NCBI RefSeq assembly: GCF_000745265.1
Contig: NZ_JQNN01000001.1
Coordinates: forward strand, 1,550,001 to 1,614,000
Direction: 5' to 3'
DNA from: Massilia sp. 9096
GTDB lineage: Bacteria > Pseudomonadota > Gammaproteobacteria > Burkholderiales > Burkholderiaceae_D
Length of the DNA stretch: 64,000 nt
The notes under the pieces are model-generated. The model was not told the DNA's origin, ran no database searches, and saw only the letters and a list, made by a program, of their open reading frames with translations. The position numbers and the translations under genes are program-made. Shown here piece after piece: positions 28,533-36,798 of the stretch. Numbering within the stretch: position 1 is the stretch's first letter; each line of letters opens with the position of its first letter.

Positions 28533-30932
28533 ATGAGCTTCAAACATCATCGCTCCAACCCGGCGCGCGCCATGCTGGTGTTGTCCCTCATCGGCGCCGC
28601 CGTTGCGGCCGCGATGCCAAGCGCCTACGCCCAGCAAGGCATGCAGGGCCAGCCGGCGCCGCAAGCCGCGGCCGACGAACCGCAGACCGTGGTCGTCACC
28701 GGCACCCGCTCCCTGAACCGCCGCAGCCTCGATTCCGAGTCGCCCGTGGACGTGATCAGCGGCCGCGAGCTGCAGAGCACCGGCTCGAACGAGCTCTCCA
28801 CCGTGCTGGGGCGCCTGCTGCCCTCGCTGAACTTCCCGCGCCCGACCGGCGCCGACGCCAGCTCGGCGGTCCGCCCGGCCCAGCTGCGCGGCCTCTCGCC
28901 CGACCAGGTGCTGGTGCTGGTCAACGGCAAGCGCCGCCACACCTCGGCCGTGGTCAACGTCAACGGCACCTCGGGGCGCGGCTCGGCCCCGGTCGACCTG
29001 AACGCGATCCCGCTGGCGGCGATCGACCACATCGAGGTGCTGCGCGATGGCGCCGCCGCCCAGTACGGCTCGGACGCGATCGCCGGCGTGATCAACATCA
29101 TCCTCAAGAAGGGGCCGGACGGCGGCGACGTCGAAGCGACCTACGGCAGCTACGACAAGGGCGACGGCCAGCAAAAGACCGTGCGCGGTTCGGCCGGTGT
29201 GCGCCTCGGCGACGCCGGCTGGATGCGTGTCGCGGTCGACGCCTCGAACCAGGACTTCACCAACCGCGCCGGCATCGACACCCGCGTGGGCCGCATCACC
29301 CAGCGCTACGGCGACCCGGACAGCAAACCACGCAGCCTGTTCCTGAACGGCCAGTACGACATCAACGACAACGTCCAGTGGTACGCCTTCGGCAACTACG
29401 GCAAGCGCACGACGTCGGACGCCGCGACCTTCCGCGCCGCCAACGCGCGCGCGCCGCAATACCCGCAGGGTTTCCTGCCGCTGGAAGACAGCTCGTCGAA
29501 AGACACGGCGCTGGTGACCGGCCTGCGCGGCGAATGGAACCAATGGCGCTGGGACGCCAGCCTGAACTACGGCCGCAACCGCTTCGAGCTGAACGTCGAC
29601 GACAGCGCCAACTATGACCTGGGCGCGGCCAGCCAGTCCGGCTTCTACGCCGGCCAGCTGACCTCGACCCAGGAGCTGGCCAACCTCGACATCGCGCGCG
29701 ACATCCCGGTGTCGTGGATGAGCGGTCCGCTGACCGTGGCCTTCGGCGCCGAGGCGCGCTATGAATCGTACGAGATCGGCGCGGGCGAACCGAATTCCTA
29801 CTTCGGCGGCGGCGCCCAGGGCTATTCGGGCTTCCGTCCCGAGAACGCCGGCAAGAACAGCCGCCACAACCAGTCGCTGTACGTGAACCTGGAAGGCGAC
29901 ATCACCAAGCAGCTGTCCGGCTCGCTGGCCGCGCGCCAGGAGCACTACAGCGACTTCGGCAACACCACCTCGGGCAAGGCCTCGCTGCGCTACGCGTTCA
30001 CGCCTGAATTCGCGCTGCGCGGCACCTACTCGAACGGCTTCCGCGCGCCGTCGCTGGCGCAGGAGTTCTACACCATCACCACCACCAACCAGTTGCTGGT
30101 GAACGGCACGCAGCAGCTGGTGCAGACCGGCACTTTCCCGGTCAACAGCCCGGCCGCGCGCCTGCTCGGCGCCCAGCCGCTGAAACCCGAGAAAGCGCGC
30201 AACCTGTCGCTCGGCGCCCAGTGGCAGCCGACGCGCAACTGGACCACCTCGGTCGACGTGTACCGCATCGACATCGACGACCGCGTGGTGTTCTCGTCCA
30301 ACCTGCAGCTGAACAACAAGCCGGCCCTGGTCAGCGCCCTGGCCGCGCAGAACGTGCTGGTCGGCGCCGCGCGCTACTTCACCAACGCCGTCGACACCCG
30401 CACCAAGGGCGTGGACGTGGTCAGCACCTACCGCCTGAACCTGCCGCAAGGCGCGCGCAGCGACCTGACCCTGGCCTACAACCACAACGACAACGAAGTG
30501 CGCCACGTGGCCGACAACCCGGCGCTGCTGGCCGCCCAGGGCCTGACCCTGGTCGACCGCCAGACCGTCAACCGCCTGACGGTCGGTTCGCCGCGCGACA
30601 AGCTGAGCCTGTCGGCCGACACCACCTGGGGCAAGTGGAACGGCCGCGTGACCGCGACCCGCTACGGCAGCTTCACGGTGCCGCAGAACGACCCGACCCT
30701 GGACCAGACCTACGATCCGGCCTGGACGCTCGACCTGGCGGCGAACGTACGCGTGACCCAGGCCTGGCGCGTGACGCTGGGCATCGACAACGCCACCAAC
30801 CGCTATCCGGCCCAGGTGCGCTCGCCGGGCACCACCAACTTCAACGTCTACGGCACCGAGCCGTACAGCGTCTGGACGCCGTATGGTTTCAACGGCCGCT
30901 TCTACTACGCCAAGGTGGGCTACTCCTGGTAA
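28533..30932 (+). CDS. TonB-dependent outer membrane receptor
   Basis: 799 residues. Signal peptide ends at SAYAQ. A TonB-box-like QTVVVTGTR is followed by the plug domain (VDVISGRELQSTGSNEL, VLVLVNGKRRHTSA, IEVLRDGAAAQYGSDAIAGV) and a 22-strand-type barrel ending in VGYSW, a C-terminal aromatic. Several GSAP and GTSGRG stretches in the plug resemble receptors for organic substrates in Xanthomonas-like bacteria. It uses TonB-ExbBD energy to import an unknown ligand. The partner lipoprotein phosphoesterase is divergent 188 bp away. A terminator follows at 30956. Confidence 0.9.
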   Translation: MSFKHHRSNPARAMLVLSLIGAAVAAAMPSAYAQQGMQGQPAPQAAADEPQTVVVTGTRSLNRRSLDSESPVDVISGRELQSTGSNELSTVLGRLLPSLNFPRPTGADASSAVRPAQLRGLSPDQVLVLVNGKRRHTSAVVNVNGTSGRGSAPVDLNAIPLAAIDHIEVLRDGAAAQYGSDAIAGVINIILKKGPDGGDVEATYGSYDKGDGQQKTVRGSAGVRLGDAGWMRVAVDASNQDFTNRAGIDTRVGRITQRYGDPDSKPRSLFLNGQYDINDNVQWYAFGNYGKRTTSDAATFRAANARAPQYPQGFLPLEDSSSKDTALVTGLRGEWNQWRWDASLNYGRNRFELNVDDSANYDLGAASQSGFYAGQLTSTQELANLDIARDIPVSWMSGPLTVAFGAEARYESYEIGAGEPNSYFGGGAQGYSGFRPENAGKNSRHNQSLYVNLEGDITKQLSGSLAARQEHYSDFGNTTSGKASLRYAFTPEFALRGTYSNGFRAPSLAQEFYTITTTNQLLVNGTQQLVQTGTFPVNSPAARLLGAQPLKPEKARNLSLGAQWQPTRNWTTSVDVYRIDIDDRVVFSSNLQLNNKPALVSALAAQNVLVGAARYFTNAVDTRTKGVDVVSTYRLNLPQGARSDLTLAYNHNDNEVRHVADNPALLAAQGLTLVDRQTVNRLTVGSPRDKLSLSADTTWGKWNGRVTATRYGSFTVPQNDPTLDQTYDPAWTLDLAANVRVTQAWRVTLGIDNATNRYPAQVRSPGTTNFNVYGTEPYSVWTPYGFNGRFYYAKVGYSW

Positions 30933-30955
30933 TCCGCAAGCGCGGGTTGCATTCG

Positions 30956-30993
30956 AACGGCAGTGTGCGCCAACGGCCCGCTGCCGTTTTTTT
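30956..30993 (+). terminator. Intrinsic terminator after TonB receptor
   Basis: Stem AACGGCAG (30956-30963) pairs with CTGCCGTT (30981-30988) over a 17-nt loop and runs into seven T residues (30987-30993). It lies 23 bp after the receptor stop codon. Confidence 0.8.
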
Positions 30994-31265
30994 ACACGCG
31001 CGGCGGATTGGTCTCGCGCGCATGCACCTTGTGCCGCGCCAGCGCCGCCTTGAAGGTCGCCAGCGCCGCCGCAGCGATGTTGTTGCCCACCAGGTCCCAG
31101 TTGCCTTCGTCCGTACAGAACTTGACGGCAAAGCCGCGCACGTCGCGCGCCGTGTCGGCCGAGCCGCGCGCGTGCACGACGCGCCCGGGGATGCGCTCGT
31201 GGTCAAAGTGCATGATCTTTTCGCGCAGGATGAAGTCTTCCAGCGCGGTCGGTCCGTTGAGGCGC
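30992..31265 (-). pseudogene. Catalase (KatE-type) remnant with two internal deletions
   Basis: Read on the minus strand from about 31265, the frame gives [20 protein letters not shown], then [14 protein letters not shown], matching the N-terminal heme-side region of large-type heme catalases. It then jumps to [14 protein letters not shown] and [13 protein letters not shown], which in intact catalases lies about 40 residues later, and jumps again to a C-terminal piece, [16 protein letters not shown]...PPRV, before a stop. Only about 90 of 500-700 residues remain, and most heme-pocket residues are gone. A stop codon lies just upstream of the N-terminal piece. The first junction falls at a Gly-Ser-Ala that occurs at both sides in intact catalases. 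It cannot be an active enzyme. Confidence 0.75.
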
Positions 31266-31313
31266 TACAAAGGAAGCGAACGCCGCGCTCGCGGCCGCCC
31301 GGCCGGGACGGGA

Positions 31314-31787
31314 TCAGGAGTGGTCATGGAAATAGAAGTGAGTGACGCGCTGTTCGTCGGCATCGTACCAGCCGTCGAAGAAGCAGGCGGGGCCGTCGGC
31401 GACCACCACAGGCTGCTCGACCAGGTCCCGCTCGGTCATGAACATGGTCCGGCAGTACCCCGAGACCAGCACGATGCGATGGCGGTACTGGACCACGCCC
31501 CGATATCCGATCCGGTAATTGTCCAGCGGGCGCCGGGCCTTCTGTCCGATCAGCGCGCGCATCCGCTCGACGACGTCGGGCGTGACTTCCCATGCGCTGG
31601 AACGCACCGCATACCAGCCGGGCGCCGCCTCGTTCGGGCGCAAGGGGCCGTCGTACGGCGGCGGTTCGGGGATCGGTTGCGGATGAACGAAGCCGGGTGG
31701 GAATGCCTGGGCGAGCACCACATGGGGAAGCGGCGCGCACGACAGCGCCGACAGGAGCGCGAACAGAATATGGGCGCGTGGACGCAT
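31314..31787 (-). CDS. Secreted protein of unknown function
   Basis: 157 residues from MRPRAHILFALLSALSCAP, a signal peptide ending near VLA. The mature part starts with a Pro-rich stretch (PQPIPEPPPYDGP), followed by a mixed domain with WYAVRSSAWEV and RHRIVLVSGYC. Two cysteines (SGYCRT, PACFFD) may pair. The C-terminus is His-rich (HFYFHDHS). A longer in-frame start 69 bp upstream is possible but gives no signal peptide at the N-terminus. Not recognised as any named family. Confidence 0.65.
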   Translation of the reverse strand: MRPRAHILFALLSALSCAPLPHVVLAQAFPPGFVHPQPIPEPPPYDGPLRPNEAAPGWYAVRSSAWEVTPDVVERMRALIGQKARRPLDNYRIGYRGVVQYRHRIVLVSGYCRTMFMTERDLVEQPVVVADGPACFFDGWYDADEQRVTHFYFHDHS

Positions 31788-31833
31788 GCGTGGCAAGGAT
31801 GGGTTGGCGAATGCGCCGTCAAGCATCGCAGCC

Positions 31834-32412
31834 CTATTTGACCCGCTGTTTCTCAAGCTTGCGCGCCAGCGTGCGCCGGTGCATGCCCAGCCGCCGCGCC
31901 GCTTCGGAGATATTGAAATCGGTCTCGGCCAGCACCGCGTGGATGTGCTCCCACTCGAGCGTCTTGACCGAGGTGGTGCGGTTGGTCAATTCGAGGTCGG
32001 TATTGCCGGCCACGTGGCCGAAGGCGGCTTCGATGTCGTCGGTGTTGGACGGCTTGGCCAGGTACTGGCAGGCGCCCAGCTTGATCGCCTCGACCGCCGT
32101 GCCGATGCTGGCAAAGCCGGTCAGGACCACGATCTGCATCTCCGGGTCGTGCTGGTGCAGCAGCTGGACGCAGGCCAGGCCCGAACTGTTGCCCTTGAGT
32201 TTCAAGTCGACCACGGCGTAGCCGGGGCTGTGCGCCTTGAGCAGCTCGACAGCCTCGTCCAGGCCGGGCGCCTGCAGCACCGTGTAGCCGCGCCGTTCGA
32301 ACGAGCGGCCGAGCGTGCGCGCGAAGGCGTCGTCGTCCTCGACGATCAGCAGCAGGCGTTCTTCGTCGTGGTCGTCGTGGTCGCCGTGGGAAAGATCTTC
32401 GTTATCGGACAT
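31834..32412 (-). CDS. regA: RegA/PrrA-type response regulator
   Basis: 192 residues. A His/Asp-rich N-terminus (HGDHDDHDEE) precedes the receiver domain with EDDDAF, phosphoacceptor Asp69 (VVDLKL) and Lys120 (LAKPSN). The C-terminus is a Fis-type helix-turn-helix: NISEAARRLGMHRRTLARKL, the highly conserved RegA/ActR/PrrA signature. It is the output of the RegB redox kinase and controls respiration and other energy genes. Its kinase is encoded at 33592-34941, separated by a gene on the other strand. The ATG at 32410-32412 starts the family alignment; a much longer upstream frame is antisense noise. Confidence 0.88.
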   Translation of the reverse strand: MSDNEDLSHGDHDDHDEERLLLIVEDDDAFARTLGRSFERRGYTVLQAPGLDEAVELLKAHSPGYAVVDLKLKGNSSGLACVQLLHQHDPEMQIVVLTGFASIGTAVEAIKLGACQYLAKPSNTDDIEAAFGHVAGNTDLELTNRTTSVKTLEWEHIHAVLAETDFNISEAARRLGMHRRTLARKLEKQRVK

Positions 32413-32556
32413 CTCTGACTCTGCATTTCCTATCCTGACATTATCGCCGATTGCGCGAAGCCGTTGGCCGCCACTTGTCAGGCGCAGAGCAATTTGTCTT
32501 TGCGACAATGTTTCTATACACTCATCCTTGACCGCCACCAGCACAAGGATGCACCG

Positions 32557-33516
32557 ATGAATCCCATCAAGCTGTTGTTGTCTCTCACGCTGCTCTGCGC
32601 CTCCGCCCTCGCCAGCGCCGGCCCACAGAGCGTCGATCCGCTGCTCGCCGAGATCGACGCCCACGAGGCGCAGCGCTTCGCGCGCCTGATGGAGAACGGC
32701 GCCGTGCCGGACGCGGCGGCGCTGCAACGCGGCTACCTGGACGGCGCCGGCGCCGGCATCAGGATCTTCACCCCGATGCGCATCGTCGACGCCAAGAAAC
32801 TGGCGAAAGCGGTGGCCGCCGCGCCCGAGACCTACCGCTATGCGATCCGGAACTGCCTGCCGCGCCTGCCTGCGCTGCGCAGCGACCTGCGCGCGATCTA
32901 CCTCGGCTTCGCCGGCCTGCTGCCCGAGCGGCCGCTCCCGTTGATCGAAGTCGTGTTCGGGGCTGGGAATTCGGGCGGCACCGCCGACGTCGGCGAACAG
33001 GTGATCGGCCTGGAAGTCGTGTGCCCGCCCGGTACGACGGTCGAGCAGTTCCGCACCAGCATGCGCGGCTTTTTCGCCCACGAGACCGTGCACACCTGGC
33101 AGGACGACGAAACCCCGGAAGCGCTGGCCGACCCGCTGCTCGGCGCAGCCTTGCGTGAAGGCGTCGCCGACTACCTCGCCGCTCTGGTCACCGGCGAGAT
33201 CCCGCGCTTGGACCGCGACGCGTGGGCGCGCGGACGCGAGGCCTGGCTGTGGCAGGAATTCGAGCGCGACCGCCAGGCCATGCTGGCCGAGCCGGACAGC
33301 GTCAGGCATCCGATGGACAGCAAGCGCTTCCGGCGCTGGTTCGCCAATTGCCACGGCAACTCGGGCGACTGGCCGTGCGAGGCCGGTTATTGGGTAGGGA
33401 TGCGCATCGCCGAAGCCCACGTGGCGAATGCAAAGGACAAGCATGCGGCGATCCGCGAACTGATCCTGCTGCGCGATCCACGCGCGATCCTGAAGGCGAG
33501 CGGCTACAAAGGCTGA
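32557..33516 (+). CDS. Exported putative zinc metalloprotease
   Basis: 319 residues with a signal peptide (LLLSLTLLCASALASAG). The centre carries FFAHETVHTWQ, an HExxH zinc motif, followed about 25 residues later by LREGVADYLAAL, where the Glu could be the third ligand, in the manner of the gluzincin/DUF2268 group. The mature protein has several cysteines and would act in the periplasm or outside. RBS AAGGAT lies upstream of the ATG. It lies between regA and regB on the opposite strand. Substrate unknown. Confidence 0.75.
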   Translation: MNPIKLLLSLTLLCASALASAGPQSVDPLLAEIDAHEAQRFARLMENGAVPDAAALQRGYLDGAGAGIRIFTPMRIVDAKKLAKAVAAAPETYRYAIRNCLPRLPALRSDLRAIYLGFAGLLPERPLPLIEVVFGAGNSGGTADVGEQVIGLEVVCPPGTTVEQFRTSMRGFFAHETVHTWQDDETPEALADPLLGAALREGVADYLAALVTGEIPRLDRDAWARGREAWLWQEFERDRQAMLAEPDSVRHPMDSKRFRRWFANCHGNSGDWPCEAGYWVGMRIAEAHVANAKDKHAAIRELILLRDPRAILKASGYKG

Positions 33517-33534
33517 GCAGCGGGGCCGACAAAT

Positions 33535-33586
33535 GAGGCCTGAGAAGCGAGGCCTGAGAAGCGAGGCCCGAAAAGCGAGGCGGAGC
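33535..33586. repeat. 14-bp tandem repeat
   Basis: Unit GAGGCCTGAGAAGC occurs exactly at 33535-33548 and 33549-33562, then as GAGGCCCGAAAAGC at 33563-33576 and a partial copy to about 33586. It fills the 75-bp gap between the convergent protease and regB genes. Copy number is likely to vary between strains. Confidence 0.8.
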
Positions 33587-33591
33587 AGCGC

Positions 33592-34941
33592 TCAGCCGCG
33601 CGCCAGCGCGATCGCCGACAGCGGCAGGCGCAGGCGCACCTCGGCGCCGCCCTCGGGCCGGTTGCTGGCCGCCACCGCGCCGCCCAGCGTGCGCGCCACG
33701 TTCACCACCAGGAACAGCCCGAGGCCGCCGCCCGCCCTGCCCTTGCTCGACTGGTAAGGCTTGCCGAAGCTGGCCAGCATGGCCGGGGCGAAGCCGGGGC
33801 CGCGGTCGCGCACGCACAAGAGCAGCGTATCGTCCTCGACCACGGCTTCGAGGCCGACCCAGGCGGGCGAGGCTTCGAGCGCGTTGTCCAGCACGTTGTC
33901 GATCATCTGGCGCAGCGCCTCGTCGAACGCCACCGGCAAGTCCTGCTCGATGCGGTTGAGGTATTCGAAGGCCTGCACCGGCCGGGTATCCTGCCAATCC
34001 TCGACCAGGTCGTCGAGAAAGCCGCGGATGGTGGTCGGCGCCGCCGATTCGCCACGCGCTTCGCCGGCCGACAGCAGGATGCCGCTGACGATCGACTTGC
34101 AGCGCTTGAGCTGGGTCTGCATCTCTTCCAGCTCTTCCAGCAATTCCGGGTCGCCGCGGAAGGCCGGCATGCGCTTCCAGTCGCCGAGGATCACCGAGAC
34201 GGTGGCCAGCGGCGTGCCCAGCTCGTGCGCGGCGCCCGAGGCCAGCAGGCCCATGCGCACGATGTGCTCTTCCTCGGCCGCGCGCTGGCGCAGGTCGGCC
34301 AGCTGGGCCGCCTTGCCGCGCAGCGTAGTGCTGATGCGCGAGATGAACACCACCAGCAGCGCCGCATTCAGGATGAAGCAGATCAGCATGCCCTGCACGT
34401 ACAGGCTGCCGATGCCGCGCGCGTGGTCGAACGGCAGCGCCAGCGGCTTGGCGAACGCCGCCAGGCCGGCCAGGCAGGCCAGCGTGATGGCGACGATGGT
34501 CCAGGTCGACCAGGCTTCCAGCAGCACCGCCGACAGGATCACCTGCAGCAGGTAGAGGAAGGCGAAGGGATTGGTCATGCCGCCCGACAGGTAGAGCTGC
34601 ATGGTCAGGCTGGCGACGTCGACCAGCAGCGCCAGGAACAGTTCGTTGTTGGTGACCGGGCGGTGTTCGTGCCAGCGCAGGTGGCTGGCGACGTTGAAGG
34701 CGATCAGGCAGGCCAGTACCTCGAGCATCTGCACCAGCGGCAGGCGCACGTCGAACACCAGGATGGCTCCGGCGATGGTGGTGATCTGGCCGATCACGGC
34801 GATCCAGCGCAGCTCGATCAGCTGCAGCATGTTCTTGTGGCCGGCGACGTATTCGACGTCGGCCTCGAGCGCGGTGGTGCGCGGGGTCGCGGCCGCGCCG
34901 GGCGCGGCCTCGCTATTGTTCAGTTCGATCGTATCGCTCAT
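33592..34941 (-). CDS. regB: RegB/PrrB-type redox sensor histidine kinase
   Basis: 449 residues. Six membrane segments (about 45-215) include the quinone-sensing heptad GGMTNPF at 120-126, the hallmark GGxxNPF of RegB. The H-box is GAAHELGTPLAT and a Cys follows in LKRCKSIVSG, matching the redox-active Cys of RegB. N, G1 and G2 ATP-binding boxes follow (NVLDNALEA, DRGPGF, GGLGLGL). It senses quinone or redox state and phosphorylates RegA. It starts 29 bp inside surf1 and is last in the cyoABCD-surf1-regB unit, which places the kinase under the same control as the oxidase that it may regulate. Confidence 0.9.
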   Translation of the reverse strand: MSDTIELNNSEAAPGAAATPRTTALEADVEYVAGHKNMLQLIELRWIAVIGQITTIAGAILVFDVRLPLVQMLEVLACLIAFNVASHLRWHEHRPVTNNELFLALLVDVASLTMQLYLSGGMTNPFAFLYLLQVILSAVLLEAWSTWTIVAITLACLAGLAAFAKPLALPFDHARGIGSLYVQGMLICFILNAALLVVFISRISTTLRGKAAQLADLRQRAAEEEHIVRMGLLASGAAHELGTPLATVSVILGDWKRMPAFRGDPELLEELEEMQTQLKRCKSIVSGILLSAGEARGESAAPTTIRGFLDDLVEDWQDTRPVQAFEYLNRIEQDLPVAFDEALRQMIDNVLDNALEASPAWVGLEAVVEDDTLLLCVRDRGPGFAPAMLASFGKPYQSSKGRAGGGLGLFLVVNVARTLGGAVAASNRPEGGAEVRLRLPLSAIALARG

Positions 34942-35731
34942 CGTTTCCCTTGCCCGGGCGGCCACGCACGATCCACCAGAACGCGCCGGCCACCATCAAG
35001 GCCAGAGCATACCAAGTGATCGCATACACGAGGTGGCTGTTGTGGAAGGAAACGACGGTCAGGCCGCCTTGCGGCTGGTCGGGCGAACCTGGTGGGTTCT
35101 GCCCGGCGCCGGCGTCGACGAAAAACGGCGCCGCCTGAGGGATGTTGCGGGCCGCCTTGATGGCGGCGACGTCGCGCGAGTACCAGCGGTTTTCTTGCGG
35201 GACGTTGGTGCGCATGAGCGGGCCATGCTCGCTGGTGCGCAGCAGGCCGCTTACGCTCGCGCCCGCCTGCCCACGCGCACGCGCGCATGGGTCCGCGTCC
35301 GCGCGCATGGGCGCATAACGCGTCGGCGCGCCCAGCTCGGCCGGGATGAAGCCGCGGTTGACGAGGACGATATTGCCATCGAGCAGACACATCGGCGTAA
35401 GCAGCCAATAGCCGCTGCCGGCTTCGGTGAGCGCCTGGACGGGGGTGGTGAGATCGTAGAGATAGACGCCGGACAGCAGGATGCGCCGGTATTCGTCGGA
35501 TTCGGAGGTGATTGCACGCCAGTGCGACGCCGCGGGGGGCGCCGCCGGAGCGGCTTTCAGTCGCGCGTCGACACGCGCGATGAGGTCCAGTTTCCATTGC
35601 AGGCGATATACCTGCCATGTCCCCAGACCCGCGAACAACACGATCAGCAGCAGCGCCAGGGCTGCCAGGAACGGGCTGACGCCCTTGCGCCGGGATGCGT
35701 CCGGCGCTGCCGCTCGATCGTCTACTGCCAT
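34913..35731 (-). CDS. SURF1-family oxidase assembly protein
   Basis: 272 residues with two membrane helices, near residues 22-42 and 240-258, enclosing a periplasmic domain. The SURF1 marks are GTWQVYRLQWKLDLI at the first helix and NSHLVYAITWYALALM at the second; NRGFIP lies between. SURF1 proteins help heme insertion into terminal oxidases. It starts 12 bp after cyoD, so it probably serves the cytochrome bo3 oxidase; in other bacteria it more often goes with aa3 cytochrome c oxidase. Its 3-prime end overlaps regB by 29 bp. Confidence 0.88.
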   Translation of the reverse strand: MAVDDRAAAPDASRRKGVSPFLAALALLLIVLFAGLGTWQVYRLQWKLDLIARVDARLKAAPAAPPAASHWRAITSESDEYRRILLSGVYLYDLTTPVQALTEAGSGYWLLTPMCLLDGNIVLVNRGFIPAELGAPTRYAPMRADADPCARARGQAGASVSGLLRTSEHGPLMRTNVPQENRWYSRDVAAIKAARNIPQAAPFFVDAGAGQNPPGSPDQPQGGLTVVSFHNSHLVYAITWYALALMVAGAFWWIVRGRPGKGNDERYDRTEQ

Positions 35732-35743
35732 TTACTGCCGCAC

Positions 35744-36160
35744 TTATTGCATGTCGTGCATGCCGTGCACGGACCCGCCATCGTTGCTCATGTTCGGCAT
35801 CATGTTGGCATTCATGTGGTACATGACCCAGATCGAGCCGGTCAGCACGATGAACAGCAGGATGATGGTCAACAGCATGGCCATCATGTTCCAGCCGCCT
35901 TCCGACTTCGAGTTCATGTGCAGGAAGTAGATCATGTGCACGACGAACTGCACGGCGGCGAAGCCGATGATGACGAACTTGGTCGTGCCCGGCGCGAGCT
36001 GGTGGGTCATCACCAGCCAGAACGGGATCGCGGTCAGGATCACCGACAGCACGAAGCCGATCATGTAATCCTTCATGCTGCCGTGGGCTTCCAGGTGGTC
36101 GTCGTGGTCGATGTGGCCGTGACCGTGATCGTGGCCGTGTGCGTGGTGTTGGGCGCTCAT
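35744..36160 (-). CDS. cyoD: Cytochrome bo3 quinol oxidase subunit IV
   Basis: 138 residues, three membrane helices: MIGFVLSVILTAIPFWLV, FVIIGFAAVQFVVHMIYF and TIILLFIVLTGSIWVMYH. The N-terminal 25 residues are unusually His-rich (HHAHGHDHGHGH) and might bind metal. The C-terminal tail is Met-rich. The start overlaps the cyoC stop as ATGA. It supports subunit assembly and copper incorporation in the oxidase. Confidence 0.9.
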   Translation of the reverse strand: MSAQHHAHGHDHGHGHIDHDDHLEAHGSMKDYMIGFVLSVILTAIPFWLVMTHQLAPGTTKFVIIGFAAVQFVVHMIYFLHMNSKSEGGWNMMAMLLTIILLFIVLTGSIWVMYHMNANMMPNMSNDGGSVHGMHDMQ

Positions 36161-36798
36161 GGCAGGACTCCCATCAGGTAGACAAAGGTGAACACGCCGA
36201 TCCAGATCACGTCCAGGAAGTGCCAGAACATCGACAGGCAGGCCAGGCGGCGGTAGTTGGCGCCGGTGACGCCGTGCTTGCCGACCTGGACCATCAGGGT
36301 GACCAGCCACACGATACCGAAGGTCACGTGCAGGCCGTGGGTGCCGACCAGCGAGAAGAACGCGGTCAGGAAGCCCGAACGCCACGGACCGTTGCCCTCG
36401 AGGATCAGGTTGTGGAATTCCTGCAGCTCCAGGAACAGGAAGCACAGGCCGAAGATGCCGGTGACAGCCAGCCACAGCTGCGTGCCGCCGACGCTCTTCT
36501 TCTGCGCGGCCAGCATCGCGAAGCCGTAGGTGATCGACGAAAACAGCAGGAACGCGGTGTTCAGCGCGACGGTCGGCAGTTCGAACACTTCCGCGCCCGA
36601 CGGACCGCCTGCGTAGTTGCGGCCCAGGACGGCATAGGTCGCGAACAGGCAGGCGAAGATGAGGCAGTCGCTCATCAGGTAGATCCAGAAACCGAGCAGC
36701 GTGCCGTTTTCCGGGTGGTGTTCAACCGCGTAGTAACGCTGGCTGATGTCAGCGCTCGCGGCGCTGACGGGGATGGTGGTGGCTTTAATCTCAGACAT
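36157..36798 (-). CDS. cyoC: Cytochrome bo3 quinol oxidase subunit III
   Basis: 213 residues with five membrane helices: [55 protein letters not shown] and [18 protein letters not shown] are typical of the CyoC/CoxC family. The ATG at 36796-36798 overlaps cyoB by 8 bp and gives the normal length. The stop overlaps the cyoD start as ATGA. Confidence 0.93.
   Translation of the reverse strand: MSEIKATTIPVSAASADISQRYYAVEHHPENGTLLGFWIYLMSDCLIFACLFATYAVLGRNYAGGPSGAEVFELPTVALNTAFLLFSSITYGFAMLAAQKKSVGGTQLWLAVTGIFGLCFLFLELQEFHNLILEGNGPWRSGFLTAFFSLVGTHGLHVTFGIVWLVTLMVQVGKHGVTGANYRRLACLSMFWHFLDVIWIGVFTFVYLMGVLP

Noticed and set aside
33535..33586. Possible CRISPR-like repeat
   Set aside because: Units are directly adjacent, 14 bp long and without spacers.
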